A stretch of 64,000 nucleotides of DNA from Aldehydirespirator sp965220485 (GCA_965220485.1 OZ244832.1:3968001-4032000); one strand, 5' to 3'; shown: positions 45,027 through 52,682, numbered from the stretch's first letter. Program-made: numbers and translations. Notes: generated by a model from the sequence alone, not told the origin.

Positions 45027-45785
45027 CTAACAGTTCAAGGCTTCAGCCCGATGTTCGGGCATTTCGTCGTGATATGAGCCGTTCAGTTGCCTGCCACCTG
45101 CTTTAGGAGTTCGGCCTCCCCATTGCTTGAAGAAGAAGGCTACGTCCGCTGCTGCGCATTGGTCGCGTAGGTCGAGCGCCCACTCCTCTTCCATGGGACG
45201 GGCGTTGTGGCCGCTCTCGCCTCCTGCGATTAGCCAGTGAATGGCCGAGAGGTCGAGGTTCGGCAGGGCCTCTAGTAGGGGCTCGGCGCTGATGAAGCGC
45301 ACCGCGGCTGGCACGGAGCGAAGGTGGTCGATGCGGAAGGCGTAGCGCTTCGACTCGACGCTGACGCCCATCCAGACGTTGTGGGGCCAGTTCAACTTGT
45401 CGGCCAGCGAGGCCAAGCGCTTCGAGCGCTTGGTGAGGATCTGGTACGTGTGCCTGGGGGTGTCGGCCATGACTTTGAAGACGCGCTGGATGAAGTCAAG
45501 CGGCACGTCGGGATGGAAGAGGTCGCTCATGGAGTTCACGAAGACCACGCGGGGCGCTCGCCATCGGTGGGGGACTTCTAGGAGGTCTTCGTGCAGGGTG
45601 AGGCCGAAGCCTGGGCCGCTGTGCTTGGGATCGCCGTCGGTCTGGTACCTGGGGTTGCCCATCGCCTTGAGGCGCTTCGCGAGCGTGAGCGCGTAGCAGT
45701 TGTCGCAGCCGTGCGAGGTGCGGTCGCAGCCGGTGGTCGGGTTCCAGGTTGTCTCGGTCCACTCGATGCTCGTCCGGTCGGCCAC
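45027..45785 (-). CDS. DUF5131 (phage Gp37/Gp68) three-Cys-motif protein
   Basis: About 252 residues. The N-terminus SIEWTETTWNPTTGCDRTSHGCDNCYALTLAKRL carries the cysteine cluster C-x6-C-x2-C that names the system, a likely iron-sulfur site related to radical-SAM folds. Later conserved blocks are RVVFVNSMSDLFHPDVPLDFIQRVF, YQILTKRSKRL, VWMGVSVESKRY, RFISAEPLLEAL and WLIAGGESGHNARPM, ending VAFFFKQWGG. GTG 45785 is preferred over GTG 45791 because GGGAGG then sits at the right distance. Despite the phage-derived name, no phage genes are nearby. It forms an operon with tcmP. The 267-bp gap to Mrr shows nothing definite. Confidence 0.88.
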   Translation of the reverse strand: MADRTSIEWTETTWNPTTGCDRTSHGCDNCYALTLAKRLKAMGNPRYQTDGDPKHSGPGFGLTLHEDLLEVPHRWRAPRVVFVNSMSDLFHPDVPLDFIQRVFKVMADTPRHTYQILTKRSKRLASLADKLNWPHNVWMGVSVESKRYAFRIDHLRSVPAAVRFISAEPLLEALPNLDLSAIHWLIAGGESGHNARPMEEEWALDLRDQCAAADVAFFFKQWGGRTPKAGGRQLNGSYHDEMPEHRAEALNC

Positions 45786-46058
45786 GGCCACCTCCCTTCC
45801 TCATCCAGTTATCCACAGGGTACCCACAGGTCCGAGGCTATGAACCGGGTACGACAGGCGCAGCCGCGATCGTTGATCCCGAATAAACGGCTGAGCCCAC
45901 TTGGGCCAGAATCGATCAGCTCAACAGGGGCCGTCTTCACCGTGAGGGGCTCTGGTCACCGGGAGCTTGGCTGCAGTGCCTTGGAAGAGCGGGCGTCGAT
46001 GTGGCGTTACGGTCTTCGCGCCGCAGGGCGCGGCCGTATGGCTGGATAGCGTGAGGCT

Positions 46059-46955
46059 ATGGAACGATCCGACTTGCCACGCTTCGATCAGTTGATGTTT
46101 CCGGTAATTGAAGCACTGAAGGAAGCGGGGGGCTCAGGGCTACGTAACGAGATCATCGAGGCGGTGGCTGAACGCCAGCGCTTGTCCGATGAGCAGCTTG
46201 AGCACCGATACGAGACCACGGGAGTCCCCGTGATTGCCGATCGAATCGGTTGGGCACTCAGTTGGTTGAAGAAGCTCGACGCCGTTGAGAACTCCCGACG
46301 AGGCGTGTGGGCTCTGACGGCAAGCGGGAGAAGCATCGCGTCTGAGGCAGAAGTCAGGAAGCGCCTGAAGGCGGTGCGATCAGAAGTGGCTGCGCAGGCC
46401 GCGCTCGCTCGCCGCGAGGAACAGCAGGGGGCGTCCGGCGAGGAGGACGCCGATCCTGGGGACGGACTCGACGGTGAGGGCGGAGACTGGAAGGGCCTGT
46501 TGCTGCAGCGCTTGCTGGAGATGCCGCCAGACGCCTTCGAGCGCCTGACGCAGAGGTTGCTGCGGGAGGCGGGCTTCAGGGACGTCGAAGTTCTGGGCAA
46601 GACGGGCGACGGCGGGATCGACGGCGTAGGTGTCTATCGCCTGTCGCTCGTGTCGTTCCCGATCTACTTCCAGTGCAAGCGCTACAAGGGCTCAGTCTCT
46701 GCTGGCACGGTCCGCGACTTCCGAGGGGCAATGGTCGGCCGAGGCGAGAAGGGCCTGCTGGTGACCACCGGCACATTCACCCGCAGCGCCCGTGAGGAGT
46801 CGAGCCGTGACGGAGCGCCGCCCGTCGAATTGATCGACAGCGACGATCTGTGCGGTCTGCTCAGGGACTACGAACTTGGGGTCCGGACACGGATACGCCA
46901 GGTTGAGGACGTAAGTGTAGACCCTGACTTCTTCACGCAATTCGAGTCTGATTGA
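46059..46955 (+). CDS. mrr: Mrr-family restriction endonuclease
   Basis: 298 residues. The N-terminal winged-helix Mrr_N domain (DLPRFDQLMFPVIEALKEAGGSGLRNEIIEAVAERQ...) reads modified DNA; an acidic linker (GEEDADPGDGLDGEGGD) joins it to the Mrr catalytic domain, MPPDAFERLTQRLLREAGFRDVEVLGKTGDGGIDGVGVYRL...PIYFQCKRYKGSVSAGTVRDFRGAM. The D in DGGIDG and Q-C-K in FQCKRY form the PD-(D/E)XK-type site. Mrr enzymes are type IV endonucleases cutting methylated foreign DNA. It is 34 bp upstream of an ApeA-like gene on the same strand, so they are likely co-expressed. Confidence 0.92.
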   Translation: MERSDLPRFDQLMFPVIEALKEAGGSGLRNEIIEAVAERQRLSDEQLEHRYETTGVPVIADRIGWALSWLKKLDAVENSRRGVWALTASGRSIASEAEVRKRLKAVRSEVAAQAALARREEQQGASGEEDADPGDGLDGEGGDWKGLLLQRLLEMPPDAFERLTQRLLREAGFRDVEVLGKTGDGGIDGVGVYRLSLVSFPIYFQCKRYKGSVSAGTVRDFRGAMVGRGEKGLLVTTGTFTRSAREESSRDGAPPVELIDSDDLCGLLRDYELGVRTRIRQVEDVSVDPDFFTQFESD

Positions 46956-46989
46956 CAGCGTCGTCCGCACAACCGTCGAGGAGAGGCTG

Positions 46990-48426
46990 ATGTTGGGAAC
47001 CTGGTGGCTGTCGAGTGAGCATGGGAGTGAGGATGATCGAACCGTACCTCCGGCATCAGGGGAGTTCGGCACCAAAGAAACTGGCGCGTGGAAGTTGACG
47101 ACAGTAGGTAGTCTCTTGGCTGGCGATCAGCAGCTAGAAGACGAGCTGTACTACAGCCATCCAGCCATCTATGGAAAGACACTGGATGCCAAGGCTGTTA
47201 GTCTCTTGCGCGTTGGCCGCGTGGGCAGCAGTACGGCTATGCGCCGATCCGAGGTCCTATCCGGGCCAGCTGAAGAGAGATGGTCATGTGAACTGTATAC
47301 AATGGGGGATATACACGTCGATCCATCGGCGACATTGCAGAAGGTAATACTGAGTTTTGATGTGACGGCAGGGTGGGCGAATGCCTTCAGAGATGATGCT
47401 CATGGCAAGCACCGTGTCATGAACCCTGAGACGGGGACCTTCACAGTACCCGAAGTCTGGAAGCACTCAACGAGTATTAGGGGTGTAGTGCTTTCCCTAG
47501 TCCGGATGTGGGCTTGGACATATGAGTTCTCAAGGTCATTTCAGGCCTCGCAAACAGCGAGCTTTGAGTTGGAGGGTTCAATACCTATAGATGAACTCAG
47601 AAGATGCTGGGTTGATCCGCTCCAACACTTGATGAGCTTTCTTGCACTCAATCCCGCGCGAATAGACAGCATAACAGGCTATGTACAAGTTGATGGCGAG
47701 CCAGATGGAGTATGTGTCGAAATTCATATGTCCGAACCAAAGTTCATGCACGAGCACGACCAAGCTGCCGGGCCTCTAGATCTGCTTGCTACTCGTGAGG
47801 GGCTAGAGGATGCGGGCATGAGTGTTAATGAGTTACTTCAAGCTTGGTTCGAACTATATGATTCCGCACGGCTGCCTCTTGTGTACCTATTGTCAGCTGA
47901 CTTGCCTCATATCTACCTTGAGACACAGTCACACTTCGCATGTCTAGCCCTCGAAGCCTTCCATAATCGGTTCATGGACCGAAAGAAGTGGCCGTCAGAA
48001 TACCACGAGGCATTGGTTGACAAGATTTTGAAGGAGATCGACGGAATCGGCTTGTTGGAAGAGGAGGATCTGTGGCTAAGGCAACGACTAAGAGATGGCA
48101 ACAACAAGGGTCAGAGGAAGAAGATCCTAGAAGTATTCGAATTCGCAGACTCAACGAGCAATAGGGTCCAGAGTGTATGGCCAGGCTTTGATCGCCTGGT
48201 TAAGTCCCAGCGGAACAGGACAGCTCACCCGCAGAGTTCTAGCGGTGATGGCGGAGGAGTGTCTCCGAGGGCGACAAAGACAGGATTACGGTGGATACTT
48301 CGTCACGCATACCTGAGGCGGCTAGGTATGGAGAGTGAGAACATTACGAACTTGCTAGAGGGATGCCATTTGTATCGGCGAGACCTGAGGCACCTACAAG
48401 ACATGAAGCTGCATCATCGCCCGTAA
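46990..48426 (+). CDS. ApeA-like HEPN abortive-infection protein
   Basis: A 478-residue protein starting MLGTWWLSSEHGSEDDRTVPP after a good ribosome site (GAGGAGAGG). The N-terminal domain (GEFGTKETGAWKLTTVG...) resembles the ApeA N-terminal domain; the C-terminal region is helical and carries the HEPN nuclease motif R-x4-H in KSQRNRTAHPQSS (about 48208-48235). ApeA is a reported single-gene anti-phage system in which the HEPN RNase is thought to shut down infected cells. The gene is visibly AT-richer than its neighbours, with codons such as AGG, ATA and TTA unusual here, consistent with recent transfer. The 79-bp gap to hsdM is AT-rich and convergent. Confidence 0.85.
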   Translation: MLGTWWLSSEHGSEDDRTVPPASGEFGTKETGAWKLTTVGSLLAGDQQLEDELYYSHPAIYGKTLDAKAVSLLRVGRVGSSTAMRRSEVLSGPAEERWSCELYTMGDIHVDPSATLQKVILSFDVTAGWANAFRDDAHGKHRVMNPETGTFTVPEVWKHSTSIRGVVLSLVRMWAWTYEFSRSFQASQTASFELEGSIPIDELRRCWVDPLQHLMSFLALNPARIDSITGYVQVDGEPDGVCVEIHMSEPKFMHEHDQAAGPLDLLATREGLEDAGMSVNELLQAWFELYDSARLPLVYLLSADLPHIYLETQSHFACLALEAFHNRFMDRKKWPSEYHEALVDKILKEIDGIGLLEEEDLWLRQRLRDGNNKGQRKKILEVFEFADSTSNRVQSVWPGFDRLVKSQRNRTAHPQSSSGDGGGVSPRATKTGLRWILRHAYLRRLGMESENITNLLEGCHLYRRDLRHLQDMKLHHRP

Positions 48427-48505
48427 GTTCCATACCCTATGCATTCATCAGATATCGAAACATTCCAAAGTGTAGTACTTGAGCATTACGTCGGGCAAGT
48501 GCACT

Positions 48506-49960
48506 TCACTCGTCGAAGTTGGACAGGTCAGTTGCACTCGCGAGGCTCTCGGTGAGGGCTTGGATTTCGGTTAGGGCGGATTGGAGGTCTTCGGCTATTT
48601 CGGCGGCTAGGACGGCTGGGGGTGGGAGGTTGTCGATGTCCTCGAGGCTCTCGTCTCGGAGCCAGAAGAGATCGAGGCTTGTCTTGTCGCGGGCGATGAG
48701 ATCTTCGTAGGGGTAGCGCTTGAAACGTTCGGACTCTTGGCGCTGGTGGCGGTCGGTGGGGTTGTAGCAGGCGACGAAGTCGTCTAGGTCGGCTCGGGTG
48801 AGCGGGTTCTGTTTGAGGGTGAAGTGTTTGTTGGTGCGCAGGTCGTAGACCCACAACTCCCTTGTCCAGGCCTGCTCGGCTCCCTCGCGGCGGCGGAAGA
48901 ACAGGACGTTGGCCTTCACTCCCTGGGCGTAGAAGATGCCCGTGGGCAGGCGTAGCAGGGTGTGGACCTCGCAGTCGTGGAGCAGGCGGCGGCGGATCGT
49001 CTCTCCGGCTCCGGCCTCGAAGAGGACATTGTCGGGTACTACCACCGCGGCGGTGCCGCCTACTTTGAGTAGGCCGACCACGTGCTGCACGAAGTTGAGT
49101 TGCTTGTTGCGGGTGGTGGCCCAGAAGTCCTCCCGCTCGTAGCTGTCCGACGACGACCGGCCGAATGGCGGGTTGGTCAGCACCATGTCGAAGCGCTGGC
49201 CGGGATCGGCGCGGAGGGCGTCGTCCATGTGGATGGGGGAGTCGGACTCGGGGCTCTCGATGCCGTGCAGCAGCAGGTTCATGGCGCACAGCCGGGCCGG
49301 CAGGTCGGCGATCTCCCAGCCGGTGAACGCCCCGGACCGCAGGTGGTTCACCTGGTCGGGCTCCAGGGGCGTGAAGCGCTCGATGATCGACCGGTAGGTG
49401 CCCAGGAAGAAGCCGCCGGTGCCGCAGGCCGGGTCGCAGATGCGATGGTCCGGCCGGGGGAGCATCACGTCGACGATGGCCGAGATCAGCCCCCTCGGCG
49501 TGAAGTACTGGCCCGCTCCCCGGGCACCCTCCTGGGCGGTCTTCTCGATCAGGCCCTCGTAGGCGTCGCCCTTGAGGTCGGCGTCGTAGCTCATCCATTC
49601 GTGCTTGTCGATGAAGTCCTTGATGAGCTGCTCCAGCTTGGCCGGGGTCTGGATCCGGTTGCGGGCCTTGCGGAAGACCACCCCGAGCATGTCGTCGCCC
49701 GCTCCCAGCTCAGCGAGGATCTCGCTGTAGTGGGCTTCGAGCGCGGCCCCCGACCGGCTCAGCAGCGACTGCCAGTCGTGCTCGATGGGCACCACCCGCT
49801 CACCGCCCAGCAGCTCGTGCTGCTCGTCGGCCATCTTCAAGAACAGCAGGTACGTGAGCTGCTCCAGGTAGTCGCCGTAGGACAGCCCGTCGTCGCGCAG
49901 CACATCGCAGAAGTCCCACAGTCTCTGCACGAGCGCCTTGGGGTCGTGACCCGGCATCAT
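48506..49960 (-). CDS. hsdM: Type I restriction-modification system methylase subunit HsdM
   Basis: A 484-residue N6-adenine methyltransferase. The HsdM_N helical domain (DPKALVQRLWDFCDVLRDDGLSYGDYLEQLTYLLFLKMADE) precedes the catalytic domain: GAGQYFTPRGLISAIVDVMLP, motif I ICDPACGTGGFFLGTYRSI, motif IV FDMVLTNPPFGRSS. The C-terminus (LRDESLEDIDNLPPPAVLAAEIAEDLQSALTEIQALTESLA) is a coiled-coil that docks HsdS. Its expected partners hsdS and hsdR lie at 53253-57421 on the same strand but are separated by about 3.2 kb of toxin-antitoxin genes, so hsdM probably has its own promoter. It should protect host DNA by methylating the target chosen by HsdS. Confidence 0.93.
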   Translation of the reverse strand: MMPGHDPKALVQRLWDFCDVLRDDGLSYGDYLEQLTYLLFLKMADEQHELLGGERVVPIEHDWQSLLSRSGAALEAHYSEILAELGAGDDMLGVVFRKARNRIQTPAKLEQLIKDFIDKHEWMSYDADLKGDAYEGLIEKTAQEGARGAGQYFTPRGLISAIVDVMLPRPDHRICDPACGTGGFFLGTYRSIIERFTPLEPDQVNHLRSGAFTGWEIADLPARLCAMNLLLHGIESPESDSPIHMDDALRADPGQRFDMVLTNPPFGRSSSDSYEREDFWATTRNKQLNFVQHVVGLLKVGGTAAVVVPDNVLFEAGAGETIRRRLLHDCEVHTLLRLPTGIFYAQGVKANVLFFRRREGAEQAWTRELWVYDLRTNKHFTLKQNPLTRADLDDFVACYNPTDRHQRQESERFKRYPYEDLIARDKTSLDLFWLRDESLEDIDNLPPPAVLAAEIAEDLQSALTEIQALTESLASATDLSNFDE

Positions 49961-49999
49961 CTCACGCTACGCCGCAGGGCACCGCCGTGGCGTGGGGTC

Positions 50000-50437
50000 T
50001 CACGGCTGTATGGCCCGGTGCCGGTCATCGGAGGCCGATCCCGGTGGAGTCGCGTGCTCGTGCATGAGCCGGAGCGCCATTGCGATGTCGTCGACGCTCA
50101 GATCGCTCGCCGCGACGGCTGTGACCAGGTCATAGACGGCGTCGTTGCCAGCAGCGGCCACGCCGGCGTCGTTGAGTTCCAAGAAGACAGCCGTGGCGAG
50201 CCAGCCGAGCCGCTTGTTGCCGTCGACGAGCGGATGGTTGTTGACAACCGAGTGCAGCAGCGCGCTGGCCTTGGTCCAGACGTCCGGATACGCGTCCTCG
50301 CCGAACGCCGACGCCTGCGGCCGCGCCGCTGCCGCGCCTAGCAGTCCCAGATCGCGAAGGGGCAGAGGCTCGCCGAGCAACCGGCGAGCGAGTTCCAAGA
50401 GATCCTCTGTGTCCAGGTACTCGATGCCGTGACTCAC
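50000..50437 (-). CDS. doc: Doc/Fic-family toxin (death-on-curing)
   Basis: A 145-residue Fic-fold protein. GTG 50437 overlaps the antitoxin's stop (GTGA), giving VSHGIEYLDTEDLLELARRLLGEPL. The Fic/Doc active-site motif is LLHSVVNNHPLVDGNKRLGWLATAVFLELN (HPLVDGNKR). Doc toxins phosphorylate elongation factor Tu and stop translation. The partner is the small ribbon-helix-helix-type protein immediately upstream. The C-terminal tail (MHEHATPPGSASDDRHRAIQP) is short and probably disordered. This module lies inside the separated type I restriction locus. Confidence 0.9.
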   Translation of the reverse strand: MSHGIEYLDTEDLLELARRLLGEPLPLRDLGLLGAAAARPQASAFGEDAYPDVWTKASALLHSVVNNHPLVDGNKRLGWLATAVFLELNDAGVAAAGNDAVYDLVTAVAASDLSVDDIAMALRLMHEHATPPGSASDDRHRAIQP

Positions 50438-50637
50438 TCGCCCAGCCGCCGAAGTGCGGCGGCGTGACGTTGCATGATGAGTTCGGCGGCGGCGGCCACC
50501 CGGTCGCGATGGTCGGACCGGGCGACGTACTCGCGCACCGCCCGCCGGGCTGCCTCCTGCATGGACGTGCCCTCGAGCGCGGCCCGCCGTCGCAGAGCGT
50601 CCTGCTCCTCCTCGGTCAGTCTGAGCGTCATCGCCAT
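50434..50637 (-). CDS. Ribbon-helix-helix antitoxin for Doc
   Basis: 67 residues: MAMTLRLTEEEQDALRRRAALEGTSMQEAARRAVREYV, a beta-strand plus two helices typical of RHH (CopG/Arc-like) proteins, then a toxin-binding helical tail. It precedes doc with a four-base overlap. Its promoter carries a perfect 7-1-7 palindrome at 50647-50661, which this dimeric DNA-binding protein probably occupies to autoregulate. Confidence 0.85.
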   Translation of the reverse strand: MAMTLRLTEEEQDALRRRAALEGTSMQEAARRAVREYVARSDHRDRVAAAAELIMQRHAAALRRLGE

Positions 50638-50646
50638 GCTCGAATA

Positions 50647-50661
50647 GTATCAGACTGATAC
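50647..50661. promoter_or_regulatory. Perfect palindrome GTATCAGACTGATAC, operator of the Doc module
   Basis: The 7-bp arms GTATCAG and CTGATAC flank one base, 10 bp upstream of the antitoxin ATG. The position overlaps or directly follows the expected promoter, as for autoregulated toxin-antitoxin operons. Confidence 0.7.
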
Positions 50662-50779
50662 CACCAGGACGCGGCTTCGGTGTTGCGCCGAGCGCGTGAC
50701 CGGAATCTAGCCCGGAGGCTCCCCCGTGATCCGGTCGAGGTTGAGGGCGGCGTGAGCGGGTTGATGGCCGGTGGCCCGT

Positions 50780-50794
50780 GACTACGCTGTAGTC
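50780..50794. promoter_or_regulatory. Perfect inverted repeat GACTACGCTGTAGTC, operator of the PIN-type module
   Basis: Arms GACTAC and GTAGTC with a 3-base centre end exactly at the base before the ATG at 50795. A repressor here would block initiation directly, and the mRNA would be leaderless or nearly so. Its sequence differs from the Doc operator about 120 bp to the left. Confidence 0.65.
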
Positions 50795-51217
50795 ATGGCT
50801 GTTGTTTCGATCCGGTTCTCGGCGGAGCCGGTGCACAGGCGGCTCAAGGACAGCGCCCGAAGGCGCCGGGTCGGTGTCGCCACTCTTGCCGAGAGGCTCA
50901 TAGACGAGGGGCTGAGGATGGAGGCCCATTCGGCGATCGTCTTCCGGGAGGGCCCGACCGGCAGGCGTGCTGTGCTGGCGGGCGGGCCCGAGGTGGCCGA
51001 CGTCATCGGCTCGATAGTCGGGGGCGACGTGCCTATCGGGCAGCGGCGGGCCAGGGCGGCCGAGCTGTTGGGGTTGACGCCGTCGATGGTCGATGCGGCT
51101 ATGGCTTACTACGCCGACTACACCGAGGAGATCGACGCGAAGCTGGACGAGCGTCGCCGGGCCGCGGACGAGGCCGAAGCGGCTTGGAGGCGTCAGAGGG
51201 CCCTGCTCGAGAAGTGA
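50795..51217 (+). CDS. Antitoxin of a PIN-like (DUF5615-type) module
   Basis: 140 residues: MAVVSIRFSAEPVHRRLKDSARRRRVGVATLAERLIDEGLRME, an RHH-like DNA-binding N-terminus. A DUF433-like segment follows (VFREGPTGRRAVLAGGPEVADVIGSIVGGDVPIGQRRARAAELLGLTPSMVDAAMAYYADYTEEIDAKLDERRR). Such proteins neutralise a PIN-like RNase toxin encoded just downstream with an overlapping start (GTGA at 51214-51217), as here. A palindrome directly upstream suggests autoregulation. The toxin is disrupted, so the antitoxin may now be an orphan. Confidence 0.8.
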   Translation: MAVVSIRFSAEPVHRRLKDSARRRRVGVATLAERLIDEGLRMEAHSAIVFREGPTGRRAVLAGGPEVADVIGSIVGGDVPIGQRRARAAELLGLTPSMVDAAMAYYADYTEEIDAKLDERRRAADEAEAAWRRQRALLEK

Positions 51218-51387
51218 GGCTGCTGCTCGACGAGATGCACGCCCCGGCTGTGGCCGAGGCGCTCGTGGCGTCCGGCCACGATGTGGTGGCGGTGGCGGCC
51301 GAACCGGAGCTGCGGGGATGCTCGGACCGCGGCCTGTTGGAGCATGCCTGCGCTGCCGATTAGGCGATCGTCACGGAGAACATCTGA
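51214..51387 (+). pseudogene. DUF5615-type PIN-like toxin, truncated by a nonsense codon
   Basis: GTG 51214 begins VRLLLDEMHAPAVAEALVASG and continues HDVVAVAAEPELRGCSDRGLLEHACAAD, matching the N-terminal half of DUF5615 PIN-like proteins (first aspartate in LLLDEM). A TAG at 51361-51363 interrupts it; reading through gives AIVTENI, the conserved next block, then TGA at 51385-51387. The rest of the domain is missing, so the gene is dead. Confidence 0.8.
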
Positions 51388-51427
51388 TGGATTGTCACAG
51401 GTGTGAGATATTGTGTCGCCATATCCC

Positions 51428-51474
51428 CCCAGCCGCTTCGGTGGCTGGGCGAAGGCCCGCTTCGGCGGGCCTTC
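51428..51474 (-). terminator. Two UUCG-loop hairpins, related to the pair after the NYN gene
   Basis: Hairpin 1: CCCAGCCGC-TTCG-GTGGCTGGG (51428-51449, one mismatch). Hairpin 2: GAAGGCCCGC-TTCG-GCGGGCCTTC (51451-51474, perfect 10-bp stem). On the minus strand the flanks CTGGTAGAA and CTGGGGGGAT match those at 43615-43683. On the plus strand it could terminate the antitoxin/PIN transcript. Confidence 0.6.
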
Positions 51475-51638
51475 GAGCGTTCTACCAGCCCTTGGGCCTA
51501 CACGCCGCTCTGTTCGGCTGTCGTGGAGCCTCGCGAAACGGGTCTGGGCCGCCGCCCCGGCAGCCGCCCACCGGAAACGCCCTGAAGCAAGGCCAATTTC
51601 CATGACAGTACTCTAACCATCAGAATATAGTAGGATAT

Positions 51639-51660
51639 AGATGGTGGCTTGATACCATCT
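51639..51660. promoter_or_regulatory. Inverted repeat AGATGGT-N8-ACCATCT upstream of the 51722 gene
   Basis: Arms 51639-51645 and 51654-51660 lie about 60 bp upstream of the start codon in an AT-rich patch (TATAGTAGGATATAG nearby gives possible -10 elements). Candidate operator for the antitoxin-like gene. Confidence 0.5.
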
Positions 51661-51721
51661 GCCGTCGACGATGTATTGAATCCCATTAGGGCGCGGGATG
51701 CCGGGATCGGAAGGAGACGTG

Positions 51722-52081
51722 ATGACTGGGAAGGCTGCCACCGGAACCGCTCAGATCTGGCCCCCGGAGCAGGACTATGCTCCCGCCGTGAGCAGTAGCG
51801 AGGATCCGCTCTCAGTCGCCGACGGCTTCAGCGGCGCCGACGATGTCGAACGTGAGTGGCCGTGGGTGGATGTCCTGCCTGAGTGCGACCGGAGGCTGTT
51901 CGCCGAGGAGATGTCCCAGCTCATGGCGGAGGCGGCCGAGACCGACGATCTCGTGCCCGTCGAGCAGGCACTGCGGGAGTGGCGGGTTACGGCGGAGATC
52001 TACTTGGATCCCGAACTCGCGAAGCGGCTCACAGGGCCGCGGTTGGCGAACGGCGGGCGAGTACCAAGACCCGTCGTCTAG
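51722..52081 (+). CDS. Small antitoxin-like protein (DUF6247-like)
   Basis: A 119-residue protein from ATG 51722, six bases after the ribosome site GGAAGGAGA, which decides against the ATG at 51698. After a variable N-terminus, the segment VDVLPECDRRLFAEEMSQLMAEAAETDDLVPVEQALREWRVTAEIYLDPELAKRL resembles the DUF6247 family, small acidic helical proteins often next to ParE/RelE toxins. No toxin follows: the 102 bp to the next, convergent gene carry nothing recognisable. An orphan antitoxin is my best guess, with modest confidence. Confidence 0.6.
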   Translation: MTGKAATGTAQIWPPEQDYAPAVSSSEDPLSVADGFSGADDVEREWPWVDVLPECDRRLFAEEMSQLMAEAAETDDLVPVEQALREWRVTAEIYLDPELAKRLTGPRLANGGRVPRPVV

Positions 52082-52183
52082 ACGCAATGCCGCGCGGCCG
52101 ACAATGGCGGACGGACCGAGGCTGATCGTGGTCACGACGCTGGAGCGAGGTCGTGCCGCACCAAGGTGGGCGCGCTGGGGGGA

Positions 52184-52639
52184 CTAGGGGGCGAGTCCGT
52201 AAATCGCGAGCGCCTCGGGGCCCTCCAGGATCGCGGAGGCGGCCTCGAGCGCCTGCTGCTTATCGGGCGCGGTTGCTGCGGCCTCGACGGCCTGGCGGAA
52301 GCGGGGGTGAGCCACCTCCACATCAAAGTCTGGGGGGCCCCAAAAACCGGCTTGGCGCAGCGCCACATGGGCCAGCCTCATGGCCGCAGTCTCGGCGGTG
52401 GGCTCGATGGGCATCTCGACACACTCGGAGGAATCGCGCTCGAGCAACTCCATCAGGTCGGGGCGCGCCAGCAGCGCCAAGTCGGCATCATCGCTGTTCG
52501 ATGCCGGAGTGAACACCACGGTGCCGTCGTCGCTCTCGGTAACGACGTAGGTGTCGTGATCGGCGTGGCCCACATCGCGCAACTCGACTTGCCGGAGCGA
52601 GTTGAGATGGACGAGCCGGCCGGTGTGTGTGCTGGCCAT
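52184..52639 (-). CDS. Hypothetical protein, AbrB/antitoxin-like N-terminus
   Basis: 151 residues, starting MASTHTGRLVHLNSLRQVELRDVG at 52639. The first ~45 residues (RLVHLNSLRQVELRDVGHADHDTYVVTESDDGTVVFTPAS) look like the swapped-hairpin antitoxins whose pattern is R-V-x-L-R...YLV...DGTVVLxP; the remainder is helical and unassigned (AAMRLAHVALRQAGFWGPPDFDVEVAHPRFRQAVEAAA). The longer open frame upstream is not used: the palindrome at 52666-52682 and the ATG at 52639 mark the real gene. It is divergent from a small toxin-like gene at 52892, with which it may form a module. I do not recognise a defined family. Confidence 0.6.
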   Translation of the reverse strand: MASTHTGRLVHLNSLRQVELRDVGHADHDTYVVTESDDGTVVFTPASNSDDADLALLARPDLMELLERDSSECVEMPIEPTAETAAMRLAHVALRQAGFWGPPDFDVEVAHPRFRQAVEAAATAPDKQQALEAASAILEGPEALAIYGLAP

Positions 52640-52665
52640 GGGGAGACTCCGGGCGGGGCTGGTAG

Positions 52666-52682
52666 TTGCAACAATGTTGCAA
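52666..52682. promoter_or_regulatory. Perfect palindrome TTGCAACAATGTTGCAA, operator of the 52639 gene
   Basis: Arms TTGCAAC and GTTGCAA flank AAT, 27 bp upstream of the start at 52639. The AT-rich surroundings and position fit an autoregulatory operator in the 252-bp divergent gap. Confidence 0.7.

Larger units (their letters stand above)
51388..51721. other. 334-bp gap with hairpins and an inverted repeat, no gene
   Basis: It contains the double hairpin at 51428-51474 and, further right, an AT-rich stretch with the inverted repeat at 51639-51660 that probably holds the promoter of the next gene. I see no coding sequence in either direction. Confidence 0.7.

Noticed and set aside
43968..45791. 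Prophage
   Set aside because: The DUF5131 family is named after phage Gp37/Gp68, but no capsid, portal, terminase, tail, integrase or lysis gene occurs in the window.
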